A stretch of DNA of 64,000 nucleotides from CBDCVN01 sp965223585. Lineage in GTDB: Bacteria; Deinococcota; Deinococci; Deinococcales; Trueperaceae. Position numbers and translations under genes: made by a program. Location of the stretch: NCBI GenBank assembly GCA_965223585.1, contig CBDCWW010000023.1, forward strand, positions 186,001-250,000. The letters run 5' to 3'. The notes under the pieces were generated by a model. It saw only the letters and a list, made by a program, of their open reading frames with translations, was not told where the DNA came from and did no database searches. Positions within the stretch are counted from its first letter, which is position 1. Each line of letters begins with the position of its first letter. Below are positions 43,427 to 53,269 of the stretch, piece after piece.

Positions 43427-44365
43427 ATTACCACATCAGTAACCTTGAAGTTACGTGATTCTAATGAAGCTATTTTGCTATTTGGGCAAAATGATCAAAA
43501 TCTAAAACTTTTACGCTCACGCTTAAATGCCAAGTTAGTGGCTCGAGGCAATGAGCTAAAAATTTCTGGGTCCCAAGTAGATGTTGCACAAGCAGAGCAC
43601 ACCTTTAACTCATTATTAACAGCTGTGCGCCATGGTGAGCCTATTAGTTTAGTTGAACTTGAGCATGCAGAACTTGATACTTTGGGCTCTAATTCAGAAC
43701 GGTATACAGAACAACTACCAAGAAGAGCTAGGCCTAGAACTGATGGGCAGCGCTCATATGTTAAAGCTATTTTTGATAATGAAATCACTTTTGGTATTGG
43801 TCCGGCTGGTACAGGAAAAACTCACCTTGCAGTGGCAATGGCAGTACAGTTTTTAAAAGAGAAAAAAGTCAAGCGCATCATTATCACTCGTCCAGCAGTT
43901 GAGGCAGGTGAAAAGTTGGGGTTTTTGCCGGGAGATGTTCAGGCTAAAATTGACCCTTATTTACGCCCACTATATGATGCACTTTATGATTTATTAGACA
44001 CTAAACGTATTGAAGAACATCTAGATAAAGGCATAGTTGAAGTTGCCCCTTTAGCATTTATGCGAGGCCGTACTTTGAATGATGCTTTTATTATTCTTGA
44101 TGAGGCGCAAAATACTACACCTGAACAAATGAAAATGTTTTTGACTCGTATGGGATTTAACAGTAGGGTAGTAGTAACAGGAGATTTAACTCAAACAGAT
44201 TTGCCTAGCAATGCAAAAAGTGGTCTGACTGTTGCTGCTAATATTTTAAAGAATATAGAAGGTATTGCTTTCATTGCTTTTACAGAAGCTGATGTAGTGC
44301 GCCATCCTTTAGTAGCACATATTGTTAAAGCATACGAGGAAAATAAGCAAAATAACTATGCCTAA
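43427..44365 (+). CDS. phoH: PhoH family ATPase
   Basis: PhoH-like P-loop protein of about 312 residues. Walker A is GIGPAGTGKTHLAVAMA (near residue 125), Walker B FIILDEAQNTTPEQMKMFLT, sensor VVVTGDLTQTDLP; the N-terminal 90 residues are a KH-like domain. PhoH proteins are RNA-linked ATPases or helicases, often clustered with ybeY and PgpH. An in-frame TAG at 43415 excludes upstream starts. The only codon well placed after AGGAGG (43416-43421) is ATT at 43427; the alternative TTG at 43445 lies 23 bases from the SD. The downstream HD gene overlaps its end. Confidence 0.92.
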   Translation: MTTSVTLKLRDSNEAILLFGQNDQNLKLLRSRLNAKLVARGNELKISGSQVDVAQAEHTFNSLLTAVRHGEPISLVELEHAELDTLGSNSERYTEQLPRRARPRTDGQRSYVKAIFDNEITFGIGPAGTGKTHLAVAMAVQFLKEKKVKRIIITRPAVEAGEKLGFLPGDVQAKIDPYLRPLYDALYDLLDTKRIEEHLDKGIVEVAPLAFMRGRTLNDAFIILDEAQNTTPEQMKMFLTRMGFNSRVVVTGDLTQTDLPSNAKSGLTVAANILKNIEGIAFIAFTEADVVRHPLVAHIVKAYEENKQNNYA

Positions 44366-46349
44366 ATCACTGCCTAAAAACAAAGCAAAAGTCAAACGTT
44401 CGGGGCCTACTAAAGAGAAGTTTAAATTGTGGCCTAGCTTAGTGTTAGTAGGTTTATTTACCTTGGTCTTGGCAATCCTACTTGATAGTTCTTATAGCTC
44501 GAGGCAACAAACCCTATTAGAGGTTGGCAAACCTAGCCCAAAGCTTTATAAGCTACCTATTGATGTTGAAGTTATAGATCAAATTGCCACTGAGCGTAAA
44601 AAGCAGGCTGCCCGTATACAAGTAAAACCAATTTATACAGCTGACCCACAATTACAAGGTCTAGTTTTTGATGCAATAAGTACTTGGACACTAGAAGACT
44701 CGATTAAAGATACTGTACTTGAAGCTTACGAAAAGCCTGAAGGTGTCTTTGAGAATGATTTGCCTACACTTATTAACCAAGCATCACAATCTTCTGGAAG
44801 CCCTGCAAGGGCAAAGCGTATTCTGACCAGAGATCTTTTGTTCACTGCAAAGCTTGATGTAAAAGCCACTGGGGATGCTAAAGATGCTGCTGCTAAAGCA
44901 ATTGCACCTGTTATGACTTCATTGCAAGCAGGACAAGTTATTGTAGATGAAGGTTCAATTCTAACTGCTAATCACTTGGATATCTTGCAGGCAGTAGGAC
45001 TTTATACTCCACGTGATAGAAGCCTTTCTCGCACAGTTTTAAGAGGTTTAGGAAGCTTTTGTATAGCACTACTTTTGAGTTTAAGCCTTGTTTATAGTTA
45101 CCCCTACTTAAGAAGTAAGCTTAGCTATCAGCAAATAACTTTCCTAGCAATTCTTGTACTACTAGGTCTTTCTGTGCAGCGCTTTATATTTATTTTTCAA
45201 GAGGGGTTACTTATAACTCCGTTTATAACTTTGTTACTAGCAGTAATTGCTTCTCGCTTGCTAGCAGTTGCTATAGGGGTATGGCTTAGTTTAGTAACAG
45301 CCCTCTTTACACCTGAAGCAGCATTTATAACACTACTAAGTAGTCTTAGTGCTACTACTATATCAAGTTTAGCAATTACTCTTTTTCGTGGTAGGGCTTC
45401 ACTATTCCTAGCAGCTTGTCTAGCAGGCGTTACAACTTTTTTAACTTTGCTAGCTTATAGCTTGCTAGCAGGTTTTGAAAGTAATACTTTAACTTTGGGT
45501 AGTTGGATATTAGCTGGTAATGTGCTAGCAGGTTTTTTAGCCTTAAGCTTATTACCTTTATTAGAGAACAACTTTGGATTTCTAACAGAATTTAAACTTT
45601 TAGAGTTTACAAACCCTTCTCACCCTCTTTTACAGCGTCTTCTTAGTGAAGCTCCGGGTACTTATCAACATTGTCTTGTTATTGCTAACCTTGTTGATCA
45701 GGCGGTTAGCAATATAGGTGGTAATGCTTTGCTAGCTCGAGTAGCTTCACTCTATCACGATGTTGGAAAGTTAAAGCGGCCTCATTTTTTTACGGAAAAT
45801 CAATTTGGAGGTAATAATCCCCACGAGAAGCTTAATCCTCATTTAAGCTATCTTATTATAACTAGCCATGTACGTGATGGAATAGAAATGCTCCGTGAAT
45901 ACAAATTACCTAAAGAGTTTGATCCATTTGTACTAGAGCACCATGGTACTACTGTGCTCAATTATTTTTACAAACGTGCACTTGAAGATAATGCTGAACT
46001 TGAAGAGTTAAGTTTCCGCTATGCAGGACCACGCCCACATAGTAAAGAAACAGCAGTACTTATGCTTGCTGACGCTGTGGAATCAGCCTCGCGCTCACTT
46101 GATGAACCTAATCAAGGTAGCCTCAGGGCTCTTATTGATAGGCTTATTGAGCAACGACTTCAAGACAATCAGCTAGTTAAAAGTAATTTAAACTTTCACG
46201 ATTTAGATATAATCGCAAGCACTTTTGAAAGAGTAATGATAGCTGCCTTACATCGTCGGGTACCATACCCTAGCGAAGAAGAAATAAAGAAATTGCAATC
46301 AACCCCTAATAAGTCTGTGGTGTCAAATGGTTCTAAAGCAATTATATGA
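44358..46349 (+). CDS. 7TM-HD family cyclic-di-AMP phosphodiesterase (PgpH-like)
   Basis: 663 residues from ATG 44358, overlapping phoH by 8 bp. An N-terminal TM helix and extracellular 7TMR-HDED domain (about 30-215) are followed by seven TM helices (about 225-400). The cytoplasmic HD domain (about 430-640) has HCLVIANLVDQA, SLYHDVGKLKRPHFFTE, NPHLSYLIITSHVRDG, LEHHGTTVLNYFY and LMLADAVESASRSL. Family members degrade c-di-AMP. The phoH-pgpH order is conserved in many bacteria, but the usual next genes (ybeY, dgkA, era) are absent. Confidence 0.92.
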   Translation: MPKSLPKNKAKVKRSGPTKEKFKLWPSLVLVGLFTLVLAILLDSSYSSRQQTLLEVGKPSPKLYKLPIDVEVIDQIATERKKQAARIQVKPIYTADPQLQGLVFDAISTWTLEDSIKDTVLEAYEKPEGVFENDLPTLINQASQSSGSPARAKRILTRDLLFTAKLDVKATGDAKDAAAKAIAPVMTSLQAGQVIVDEGSILTANHLDILQAVGLYTPRDRSLSRTVLRGLGSFCIALLLSLSLVYSYPYLRSKLSYQQITFLAILVLLGLSVQRFIFIFQEGLLITPFITLLLAVIASRLLAVAIGVWLSLVTALFTPEAAFITLLSSLSATTISSLAITLFRGRASLFLAACLAGVTTFLTLLAYSLLAGFESNTLTLGSWILAGNVLAGFLALSLLPLLENNFGFLTEFKLLEFTNPSHPLLQRLLSEAPGTYQHCLVIANLVDQAVSNIGGNALLARVASLYHDVGKLKRPHFFTENQFGGNNPHEKLNPHLSYLIITSHVRDGIEMLREYKLPKEFDPFVLEHHGTTVLNYFYKRALEDNAELEELSFRYAGPRPHSKETAVLMLADAVESASRSLDEPNQGSLRALIDRLIEQRLQDNQLVKSNLNFHDLDIIASTFERVMIAALHRRVPYPSEEEIKKLQSTPNKSVVSNGSKAII

Positions 46350-46623
46350 ACTACTTCAACCAACTCGACTCGATTGCACTGCACCACTATTCAAACTACA
46401 TCCTTGTTTTAGCTATCAGGATTGGTCTGTAGCAGGAGTGTAAAAGTTTTTGTGAACCACTAAGGAGTAATCAGTGCCTATAGGTAGCTAGTAGTCAGAA
46501 TTCATTAGCCAGCATGGTAAAGCACTACTAGCTACTGGTTTCTGGTTTCTAGTTGCTATGTTCAATTTTAAATGGGAATTCACAAGTATTTATGCATAGG
46601 TGCTTATCTAGGAGGATCTTTTG

Positions 46624-47589
46624 ATGAAGTTATCACCCCTTAATCTTGCATGGACTGCTTTTGTAGGAAACATTATTGTGATCCTACAAGGAGCATTTGT
46701 ACGAGCTACTGGTTCAGGTGCTGGTTGTGGACGGCATTGGCCTACTTGTAATGGGGAAATTATTCCCCTAGGGCACAGTTTAGAAACCACTATAGAATTC
46801 TCACACCGTTTGCTTTCTACTGTTATATTACTACTTGGCATATGGCTTTTTATAGTTGCTTTTAAAAAACGCCGGGAAAAGCAAGGTTTTTTTGTTTTTG
46901 CTACTGCTGCTTTGGGTTTTTTAATTGTAGAAGCTCTTTTAGGTGGGGCAACTGTGTTACTTGAACTAACTGGTGAAAATACCAGCATAGCACGTGGGGT
47001 TATGGTTGCTTCACATTTGGTTAATTCTTTATTGTTAGTAGGGACATTAGCTTTAACAGTTGTCTATGCACGGGAACAAAACCCTTGGCCCTTAGGGCTA
47101 AAAAAGCAAGGTACTCTTACTACCGTTTTATTACTAGGGCTTGTAGGAATGCTCTTTTTAATGTTTTCGGGCGGCATAGCAGCCATGGGCAATACCATGT
47201 TCCCAGCAAGTAGTTTACAAGAAGGCATAGCTGCTGATTTTTCCCCTGATTCTCATCCTTTTATTCGTTTGCGGATATTACATCCTTTAATTGCTATTGT
47301 AGTAGGAGTTTATTTGCTATTAAGTCTTGGCCTAAGCTGGTGGCTTAAACCTGTGCAAGCAGCTCGAGGTGTTGCTAAAGCTCTACTAAGTATATATCTT
47401 TTACAAGTCCTTATAGGAGTGGTAAACTTAGCCTTTCTTGCTCCAATTGTTCTACAAATTTTACATTTAGCAGTAGCAGTGGTAGCTTTTGCTTTACTTA
47501 CAACTCTAGGTGCATATTTGCTAGGAGATCCTAATCCAAAACAAACCTTAGCAACCTTGCCAGCACAACCTCAAGGTGGGCCTGTTTAA
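46624..47589 (+). CDS. ctaA: Heme A synthase (COX15/CtaA)
   Basis: 321 residues and eight TM helices. It oxidises heme O to heme A, the cofactor of the oxidase encoded on the other strand at 34.8-41.3 kb. Conserved features: GAFVRATGSGAGCGRHWPTC with the CxxxxxxC pair, EFSHRLLSTVILLLG with a heme His, VMVASHLVNSLLLVGT, RLRILHPLIAIVVG and LQILHLAVAVVAFALL. ATG at 46624 is preferred over TTG at 46621 because AGGAGG sits eight bases upstream. No heme O synthase (CtaB) is in the window. Confidence 0.93.
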   Translation: MKLSPLNLAWTAFVGNIIVILQGAFVRATGSGAGCGRHWPTCNGEIIPLGHSLETTIEFSHRLLSTVILLLGIWLFIVAFKKRREKQGFFVFATAALGFLIVEALLGGATVLLELTGENTSIARGVMVASHLVNSLLLVGTLALTVVYAREQNPWPLGLKKQGTLTTVLLLGLVGMLFLMFSGGIAAMGNTMFPASSLQEGIAADFSPDSHPFIRLRILHPLIAIVVGVYLLLSLGLSWWLKPVQAARGVAKALLSIYLLQVLIGVVNLAFLAPIVLQILHLAVAVVAFALLTTLGAYLLGDPNPKQTLATLPAQPQGGPV

Positions 47590-47660
47590 AAAGTAACCTC
47601 ACGTGCTTTAGTCGCGGGAGGAATTTTTAAAGTATAAGTTAACCACAGGTACCATCAATT

Positions 47661-47689
47661 TTGGCAAAACAAAACCCTTAAGATAATAT
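47661..47689 (+). promoter_or_regulatory. Leaderless promoter of the SDR gene
   Basis: -35 TTGGCA (47661-47666), 17-bp spacer, -10 TAATAT (47684-47689), five bases, then the TTG start at 47695. There is no SD. Confidence 0.65.
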
Positions 47690-47694
47690 TTATC

Positions 47695-48480
47695 TTGCTA
47701 ATACAACGCTTTATTAACCATGTAGTAGTAATCACAGGTGCTGCTAAGGGCATTGGCAGAGCCTGTGCTGAGCGTTTCGCTCATGAAGGTGCAAGGGTTG
47801 TTTGTCTTGATATTGATGAAGAAAATAATGCTTATACTCGAGAGATCTGCAAAATAAATCAACCTGATATATTGTGCTTTTCATGCGATGTGCGCGATAA
47901 AAAACAGGTCAAAAATGCTATAGACAAAACTAAAGAACATTGGGGTCGTATTGATACTCTAGTAACATCAGCTGGAATATATTCTGGTGCAGCTTTGCCT
48001 AAGGTTTCTCTTGCTCAATGGGAAAATACCTTAACTACAAATTTAACAGGAATTTTCCTGTGTAACCAAGTTGTTGTACCCTTTATGCAAGAACAGCAAG
48101 CTGGTAGCATCATAAACATTTCTTCTATGTCAGGTAAAACTAGTTATCCAGCAACAGCTGAATATTCAGCGTCTAAAAGTGGTATTATAGGTTTTACGAG
48201 ATCAGTGGCCATGGAATTGGCTCCCTATGGTGTAACAGCAAATACAGTCTGTCCAGGCAATACAATAACAGACATGCTAAACCAAGTGGCAGAAACAGTA
48301 GGGCCAAGTGTAGGCATATCATCAGAAAAATGGCTTGAAGCTCGAGCTGCTGATTGCCCGCTAGGAAGATTTGCCAAGCCAGCAGAAATTGCCGGAGTTG
48401 TTGCATTTTTGGCATCTGAAGATGCACGCTACATCACAGGACAAGCAATTGAGGTAGATGGAGGTATGATTCTCTCTTAA
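47695..48480 (+). CDS. Short-chain dehydrogenase/reductase
   Basis: 261 residues, classical SDR with Rossmann fold. NAD(P) site TGAAKGIGRACAERFAHEG, Asp at the end of beta2 (VVCLDID) suggesting NAD preference, NNAG-equivalent VTSAGIYSG, catalytic Ser in INISSMSGKTS, YSASKSG with Tyr and Lys, and a FabG-like end (ITGQAIEVDGGMI). The substrate is unknown; 3-oxoacyl-ACP reductase-like or sugar/alcohol dehydrogenases are options. The only start upstream of the nucleotide-binding motif is TTG at 47695, directly behind a promoter, so a leaderless TTG start is inferred. Confidence 0.85.
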   Translation: MLIQRFINHVVVITGAAKGIGRACAERFAHEGARVVCLDIDEENNAYTREICKINQPDILCFSCDVRDKKQVKNAIDKTKEHWGRIDTLVTSAGIYSGAALPKVSLAQWENTLTTNLTGIFLCNQVVVPFMQEQQAGSIINISSMSGKTSYPATAEYSASKSGIIGFTRSVAMELAPYGVTANTVCPGNTITDMLNQVAETVGPSVGISSEKWLEARAADCPLGRFAKPAEIAGVVAFLASEDARYITGQAIEVDGGMILS

Positions 48481-48570
48481 TTCTTTGACGTACTCCCACG
48501 GTTTAAAGCACATGGGCTTTCTTTTTATTTTTAGGCAGGCCTGCCGTAATACATGGTATTCTAAAAGTTG

Positions 48571-51438
48571 TCAGGGACTAACAACTGGGCTTTTCTTACG
48601 AGCCTTACCAAACTCCATACGCAATTTAAACATACCTCGTTTGTGAGCAGCTTTTATATCTTCTTCACTTAAACTTAACTCTTTAGTAATATTCGAGATA
48701 TCTTGTTTCTCAAAACCATTCATACCCTCTAAACGAGCTACTACTTTAGCATCTTGCTCTTTAAGTGATTTTAAGAAAGGCTCTAAATCTTTAGTGGTAG
48801 CTTTTGGTCCAGCAGGTTTTTTCTTACTTGCTGTAGTTTTGCCTTTTTTAGTACCTTTTCCTTTAGTACTTTTCCCCTTAGTTGTTGTTTTCTTACTGGT
48901 AGTTTCTTTAGTGGCCAGTAGTGCTAGAGCATCTTTTAAACCAAAGCTTTCTATATCTTGCCCTTTAGGTAAAGAAACATTAGTGCGCTTATGTTTAACA
49001 TAGGGGCCAAAACGACCTTTTAAGATAGGGAGTTCTTCACCTGTTTCAGGATGCACGCCTAGAATTTTAAGTGGCTTGTTTTTAAGCTCTTTTTCTACAA
49101 TAAGCTCTAAAGCTCTTTCAAAACTAATAGTTAATAAACTATCTTCTTTTTTAAGAGAGGCAAAGGTAGATCCATGCTTAACATAAGGCCCAAAACGACC
49201 AATGCTAGCTGTTATTTCCTTACCTGTTTCAGGGCGCTGACCTAGTTTACGTGGTAATGACAGTAAATCAATAGCAATGCTTTCCGTCACTTCAGCACTG
49301 GTCATGCCTTTGGGCAAGGACATGCGCTTTGGTTTATCTTCATCACTTTCACCTAGTTGTACATACGGTCCATATGGTCCATTTTTTAGTACCATAGGCT
49401 CTTTTGTCTCAGGGTAGGTTCCTATTATGGTGCCATTTGCGCTACCATCTTTTAGGAGTTGTTCTAATTGTTCCTTGGTTATATCTGCAGGGGCTAAATT
49501 TTCTGGTAGACCTGCCCTAGCTTCTTCACCATCTAAAACCCCTTCTACATAAGGCCCATATCTACCTACACGAATCAAGTAAGGTTCCCATTTAGTTGAG
49601 TTAATAGTAGATATTTCGCGTGCATCAATGCTAGTTCCACCCTCTTCAACTTTACCCTCAATACCCTCTTGCCCGTTATAAAAGCTTTTTAAGTAAGGTA
49701 TAGGCTCTTTACTGCCTGAAGCTATATCATCTAAGACTTGCTCCATCCCAGCGGTAAAGCCTACATTAACGAGTTGATTGAACTGCACCTCGAGCAAATT
49801 ATTAGTGGCAAAAGCAGTAAAAGTAGGTAGGAGTGCTGGACCACTTTTACGAACATACCCACGCCTGATAATAGTGTCAATTATATTGGCATAGGTACTT
49901 GGTCTACCTATCCCTTCTTTCTCTAAAAGCTTCACTAGAGAAGCCTCGGTATATCTAGCAGGTGGCTTAGTCTCGTGCCCTGCAGCACTTAATTCGTTAC
50001 ACGTAATTGTTTCGCCTTCTTGTAATTGAGGCAATGGTTGTTCACGATTGTCTAAAGCTGCTTCGGGATCGTCACTACCCTCAACATAAGCACGGAAAAA
50101 ACCTGCAAACTCTATAGTGCTGCCAGTAGCACGAAAAGTGGCTTTATCATCCTTACTTACCTCAATAGTGGCTGTTACAAAACGTAGCCTTGCATCTGCC
50201 ATTTGTGAGGCCACTGTACGTTTCCAAATAAGCTCATATAACTTACCCTCAGGACCAGAAAGACCAAGTTGGCTAGCTGTCTTCATTTCTGTGCCCGCAG
50301 GACGGATAGCCTCGTGGGCTTCTTGGGCATTTTTAGCTTTACTTACAAACTGACGTGGACTAGGGCTTAGATAATTTTTACCGTAAAGTCTTTCTACAGC
50401 CTCACGGCTAGCGGTAAGGGCTTCTTTAGAAAGGTGTGTGGAATCTGTACGCATATAAGTAATGTAGCCATTTTCATAAAGTTTTTGGGCTACGCGCATG
50501 GTTTCTCGAGCAGATAAACCCAACTTACGACTAGACTCTTGCTGTAAAGTTGAGGTGGTAAAAGGTGCTGCTGGTGAACGCTTGGCTTGCTTCTCGACTA
50601 TTTTTGTGATTTGCCAAGCTTCATTTTTAAGTTTTACAGCAAGGTCTGCTGCCTTCTCTTTAGATAAAAGTAATACGTCTTTACCTAATACAAGCTTGCT
50701 GTTAAGTTTGCCCGTATTGGCATCGAAATCCTTGCCATTGGCTAGGCGAATATCATTTAGATGTGTCAGGACAGCTTCAAAGGTTTTATTTGCTTTTGCT
50801 AGTTTGGCTTTTAAGTCCCAATAACTTGCTGCTATAAAGGCAAGTCTTTCCTTTTCTCGTAAGACTAAAAGTCTAACAGCTACACTTTGTACTCTACCAG
50901 CTGAAAGTTTCGGGGCAATTTTTTTCCATAAAAGTGGTGAAATACTGTAGCCTACTAAACGATCAAGAACCCGTCTTGTTTCTTGTGCATCTACTAAATC
51001 TTTATTAATTTGACGTGTATTCTTAAGGGCATCTTTGATAGCCTGCTCAGTTATTTCGTGAAAGACCATACGCTTTACAGGAACTTTAGGTTTTAGAACT
51101 TCCAAAAGATGCCAGCCTATTGACTCCCCTTCACGATCTTCATCAGTAGCTATATAAATTTCGTTAGCACTTTTAAGTGCTTGTTTTAATTGATTGACAT
51201 ATTTCTTTTTGCTTGGTGGAACAATATAGAGTGGTGCAAAGTTATTATCTATGTCTACACCAAAACGTGCCCAAGATTTATCTTTATAATCTTTAGGAAT
51301 TTCTGCAGCAGAGGCAGGTAAATCACGCACATGTCCCATGCTAGCTTCAACTTGGTAATTGTTAGGTAAGAACTTGCGAATAGTTTTAGCTTTTGTGGGT
51401 GATTCAACTATCACTAAAGGTTTATTGTTATTTGCCAT
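48571..51438 (-). CDS. topA: DNA topoisomerase I
   Basis: 955 residues, type IA topoisomerase that relaxes negative supercoils. Toprim domain LVIVESPTKAKTIRKFLP and ATDEDREGESIGWHLLE; active-site Tyr in GYITYMRTDSTHLSKEA; RPAGTEMKTASQLGLSG and EKEGIGRPSTYANIIDTI are typical. The C-terminus has four atypical repeats of the GRFGPYVKHG type instead of Cys4 zinc fingers, then a Lys/Thr/Gly-rich linker (about 850-885) and a helical end domain. Start ATG with AAGGTAG upstream; convergent with the SDR gene. Confidence 0.97.
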   Translation of the reverse strand: MANNNKPLVIVESPTKAKTIRKFLPNNYQVEASMGHVRDLPASAAEIPKDYKDKSWARFGVDIDNNFAPLYIVPPSKKKYVNQLKQALKSANEIYIATDEDREGESIGWHLLEVLKPKVPVKRMVFHEITEQAIKDALKNTRQINKDLVDAQETRRVLDRLVGYSISPLLWKKIAPKLSAGRVQSVAVRLLVLREKERLAFIAASYWDLKAKLAKANKTFEAVLTHLNDIRLANGKDFDANTGKLNSKLVLGKDVLLLSKEKAADLAVKLKNEAWQITKIVEKQAKRSPAAPFTTSTLQQESSRKLGLSARETMRVAQKLYENGYITYMRTDSTHLSKEALTASREAVERLYGKNYLSPSPRQFVSKAKNAQEAHEAIRPAGTEMKTASQLGLSGPEGKLYELIWKRTVASQMADARLRFVTATIEVSKDDKATFRATGSTIEFAGFFRAYVEGSDDPEAALDNREQPLPQLQEGETITCNELSAAGHETKPPARYTEASLVKLLEKEGIGRPSTYANIIDTIIRRGYVRKSGPALLPTFTAFATNNLLEVQFNQLVNVGFTAGMEQVLDDIASGSKEPIPYLKSFYNGQEGIEGKVEEGGTSIDAREISTINSTKWEPYLIRVGRYGPYVEGVLDGEEARAGLPENLAPADITKEQLEQLLKDGSANGTIIGTYPETKEPMVLKNGPYGPYVQLGESDEDKPKRMSLPKGMTSAEVTESIAIDLLSLPRKLGQRPETGKEITASIGRFGPYVKHGSTFASLKKEDSLLTISFERALELIVEKELKNKPLKILGVHPETGEELPILKGRFGPYVKHKRTNVSLPKGQDIESFGLKDALALLATKETTSKKTTTKGKSTKGKGTKKGKTTASKKKPAGPKATTKDLEPFLKSLKEQDAKVVARLEGMNGFEKQDISNITKELSLSEEDIKAAHKRGMFKLRMEFGKARKKSPVVSP

Positions 51439-51782
51439 AGACCATGTACTACCTTAATAAAACTATATTATGTAAGTTTTAACATTTTTAGGGGGCAGCC
51501 TGTCTAGTTGTCAATGTTAATTTTCACAATAAGATTAATTTTTTAGGCCTATCATTTTGTTTTTAATTTAACACTAGGCAACAAATGCCACAATGGTGTC
51601 TTTGAGTAAACTGTTAAAATATTTCAACTTGAATGGTTTAAAGTTTGGCTTAGAATATAGTTAATATATTTATGAAGATATATTTGTTTAGAATTATTAT
51701 GGTAAGAATTTTAAAATATAAAATTAGAGTAACTATTTCTAAATTATGCTTTAATGATTTGATTGTGGAATAAGGTAGTTTT
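51439..51782. other. AT-rich divergent intergenic region, topA / wecA-like
   Basis: 344 bp, very AT-rich from 51620 to 51780. It must hold two promoters; a CATAATATAG -10 candidate for topA lies at about 51460-51475. No ORF or stable hairpin seen. Confidence 0.45.
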
Positions 51783-52892
51783 ATGCAAGGAAATCTCCTA
51801 AACTTTTTGCCTATAGTTAGCATTACCTTTACTTTAGCACTTGTAAGTGTAACCATATTTGTCCCCAAAGTTAAAGCCTTTGCTAGGCGCATAGGTGCTT
51901 TACAAGAAGGTGGTGAGACACATGGGAATGGGAAGCGTATTCATAAAGGTAAACTGCCTAATATTGGGGGTATAGCTATTTTTGCAGGTTTCTTGCTGGC
52001 TTTGCTAGTAGGCAGCATGGTGAGTCCTAATTTAATTGATGCTTACCGTACAGAATTACTTGCTATTGTTCTTGGGGCAACACTGATGACGCTAGTAGGT
52101 TTTTTTGATGATCTTTGGGAAGTACCTGTTAGTATAAGATTAGCAACGCAACTAGTAGCAGCAGGCATTTTAGTAGTAAATGGTGTAAAGATAGGTTTTA
52201 TAACTGATTACTTCGGTCAAGGAGGCTATGTCTTTTTTGGTGAAAGCTTATCAGTTGCTTTTACACTTTTGTGGGTAGTAGCCTTTACCAATGCTTTTAA
52301 CTTTATAGATGGCCTTGATGGTTTATCTTCAGGCATTGCAGCTATTTCAAGCTTTGCTCTACTTACTGTAGCTATGCAATTTGCTGATCGTGGTGTGACT
52401 GTTTTACTACTAGCTGCATTAGCTGGGGCCTCACTAGGATTTTTACGCTATAACTTCAATCCAGCAACTATAATAATGGGTGATTCTGGTGCTTACATGC
52501 TAGGTTATGTACTAGCAGCAATAAGTGTTTTGGGTGCTCTAAAAGTCACAGCAACAGTAACTGTGGTAGCCCCAGTGCTTATTCTTGGTTTACCACTTTT
52601 GAATATTACTCAAGTAACCCTAAGGAGATTAGGACGTGGAATGAACCCCGCTTTTGCCCACAATGACCATATCCATGATCTTATACGTAAGCGTAGCGGT
52701 TCTAAACGTTTAACTGTTATTATTTTGTGGATTGCAACACTGATTCTAGCTACCTTAGGTATGATGTTTTCGCAAACTCCTCCCAAGTTTGTTACCTTAA
52801 CTGTAATTGGTATAGTCATTTTAATGGCATTAGTAAGTTATTTGCGCTTATGGGAAGTAGCCAGAGAAAATCAACAGCTTAAGGGATATTAA
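51783..52892 (+). CDS. Undecaprenyl-phosphate GlcNAc/MurNAc-type sugar-1-phosphate transferase (WecA/TagO family)
   Basis: 369 residues with about 11 TM helices. It transfers a sugar-1-phosphate (usually GlcNAc-1-P) from the UDP-sugar to undecaprenyl phosphate, starting envelope glycan synthesis. Motifs: KLPNIGGIAIFAG, VGFFDDLWEVP (Mg-binding DD), TNAFNFIDGLDGLSSGIAA, MGDSGAYMLGYVLA, and the HxxH-type AHNDHIHDLIRKR that separates WecA/TagO from MraY. The following gene encodes UDP-GlcNAc 2-epimerase, supporting UDP-GlcNAc/ManNAc use. The start is preceded by AAGGTAG. Confidence 0.92.
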   Translation: MQGNLLNFLPIVSITFTLALVSVTIFVPKVKAFARRIGALQEGGETHGNGKRIHKGKLPNIGGIAIFAGFLLALLVGSMVSPNLIDAYRTELLAIVLGATLMTLVGFFDDLWEVPVSIRLATQLVAAGILVVNGVKIGFITDYFGQGGYVFFGESLSVAFTLLWVVAFTNAFNFIDGLDGLSSGIAAISSFALLTVAMQFADRGVTVLLLAALAGASLGFLRYNFNPATIIMGDSGAYMLGYVLAAISVLGALKVTATVTVVAPVLILGLPLLNITQVTLRRLGRGMNPAFAHNDHIHDLIRKRSGSKRLTVIILWIATLILATLGMMFSQTPPKFVTLTVIGIVILMALVSYLRLWEVARENQQLKGY

Positions 52893-53269
52893 GAAAGTTT
52901 TGGATAGTTAACGAGATCACTAACACCTCTAGAAATTATTGACAATTTGATTATCTAGGCATATGCTTAAGCATATGCCCATAGGTTCCAATGATATGCT
53001 TATTGCTGCTCACGCACTATCCTTGGGTATGACACTAGTTACTATGTGAGTGAGTTTTCTCGAGTACCCCAATTAAATGTGGAAAACTGGTTGATATAGC
53101 TAAGTAAATAACTATGTGATTCTGCATTAACCTTGTGCTATATAATTAGGTAATGCAAACAGCCAAAGTATTCTCAAAATGATAAAAACTAGATGCATAT
53201 GGCACACATCTTTTTATGTAAGTACAAGCCCCATAACCAAGCTGCCAAGAACATGTATTTAGGTGTTTT
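52893..53269. other. Intergenic region with a perfect 22-bp palindrome
   Basis: 377 bp between the transferase and epimerase genes. The only distinct element is GGCATATGCTTAAGCATATG-CC at 52958-52979. A TTGATA...TATAAT-like promoter may lie at 53090-53150. Confidence 0.5.
52958..52979. repeat. Perfect 22-bp palindrome
   Basis: GGCATATGCTT followed by its exact reverse complement, 66 bp past a stop codon. There is no T-run, so an operator or cruciform is as likely as a terminator. Confidence 0.6.
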
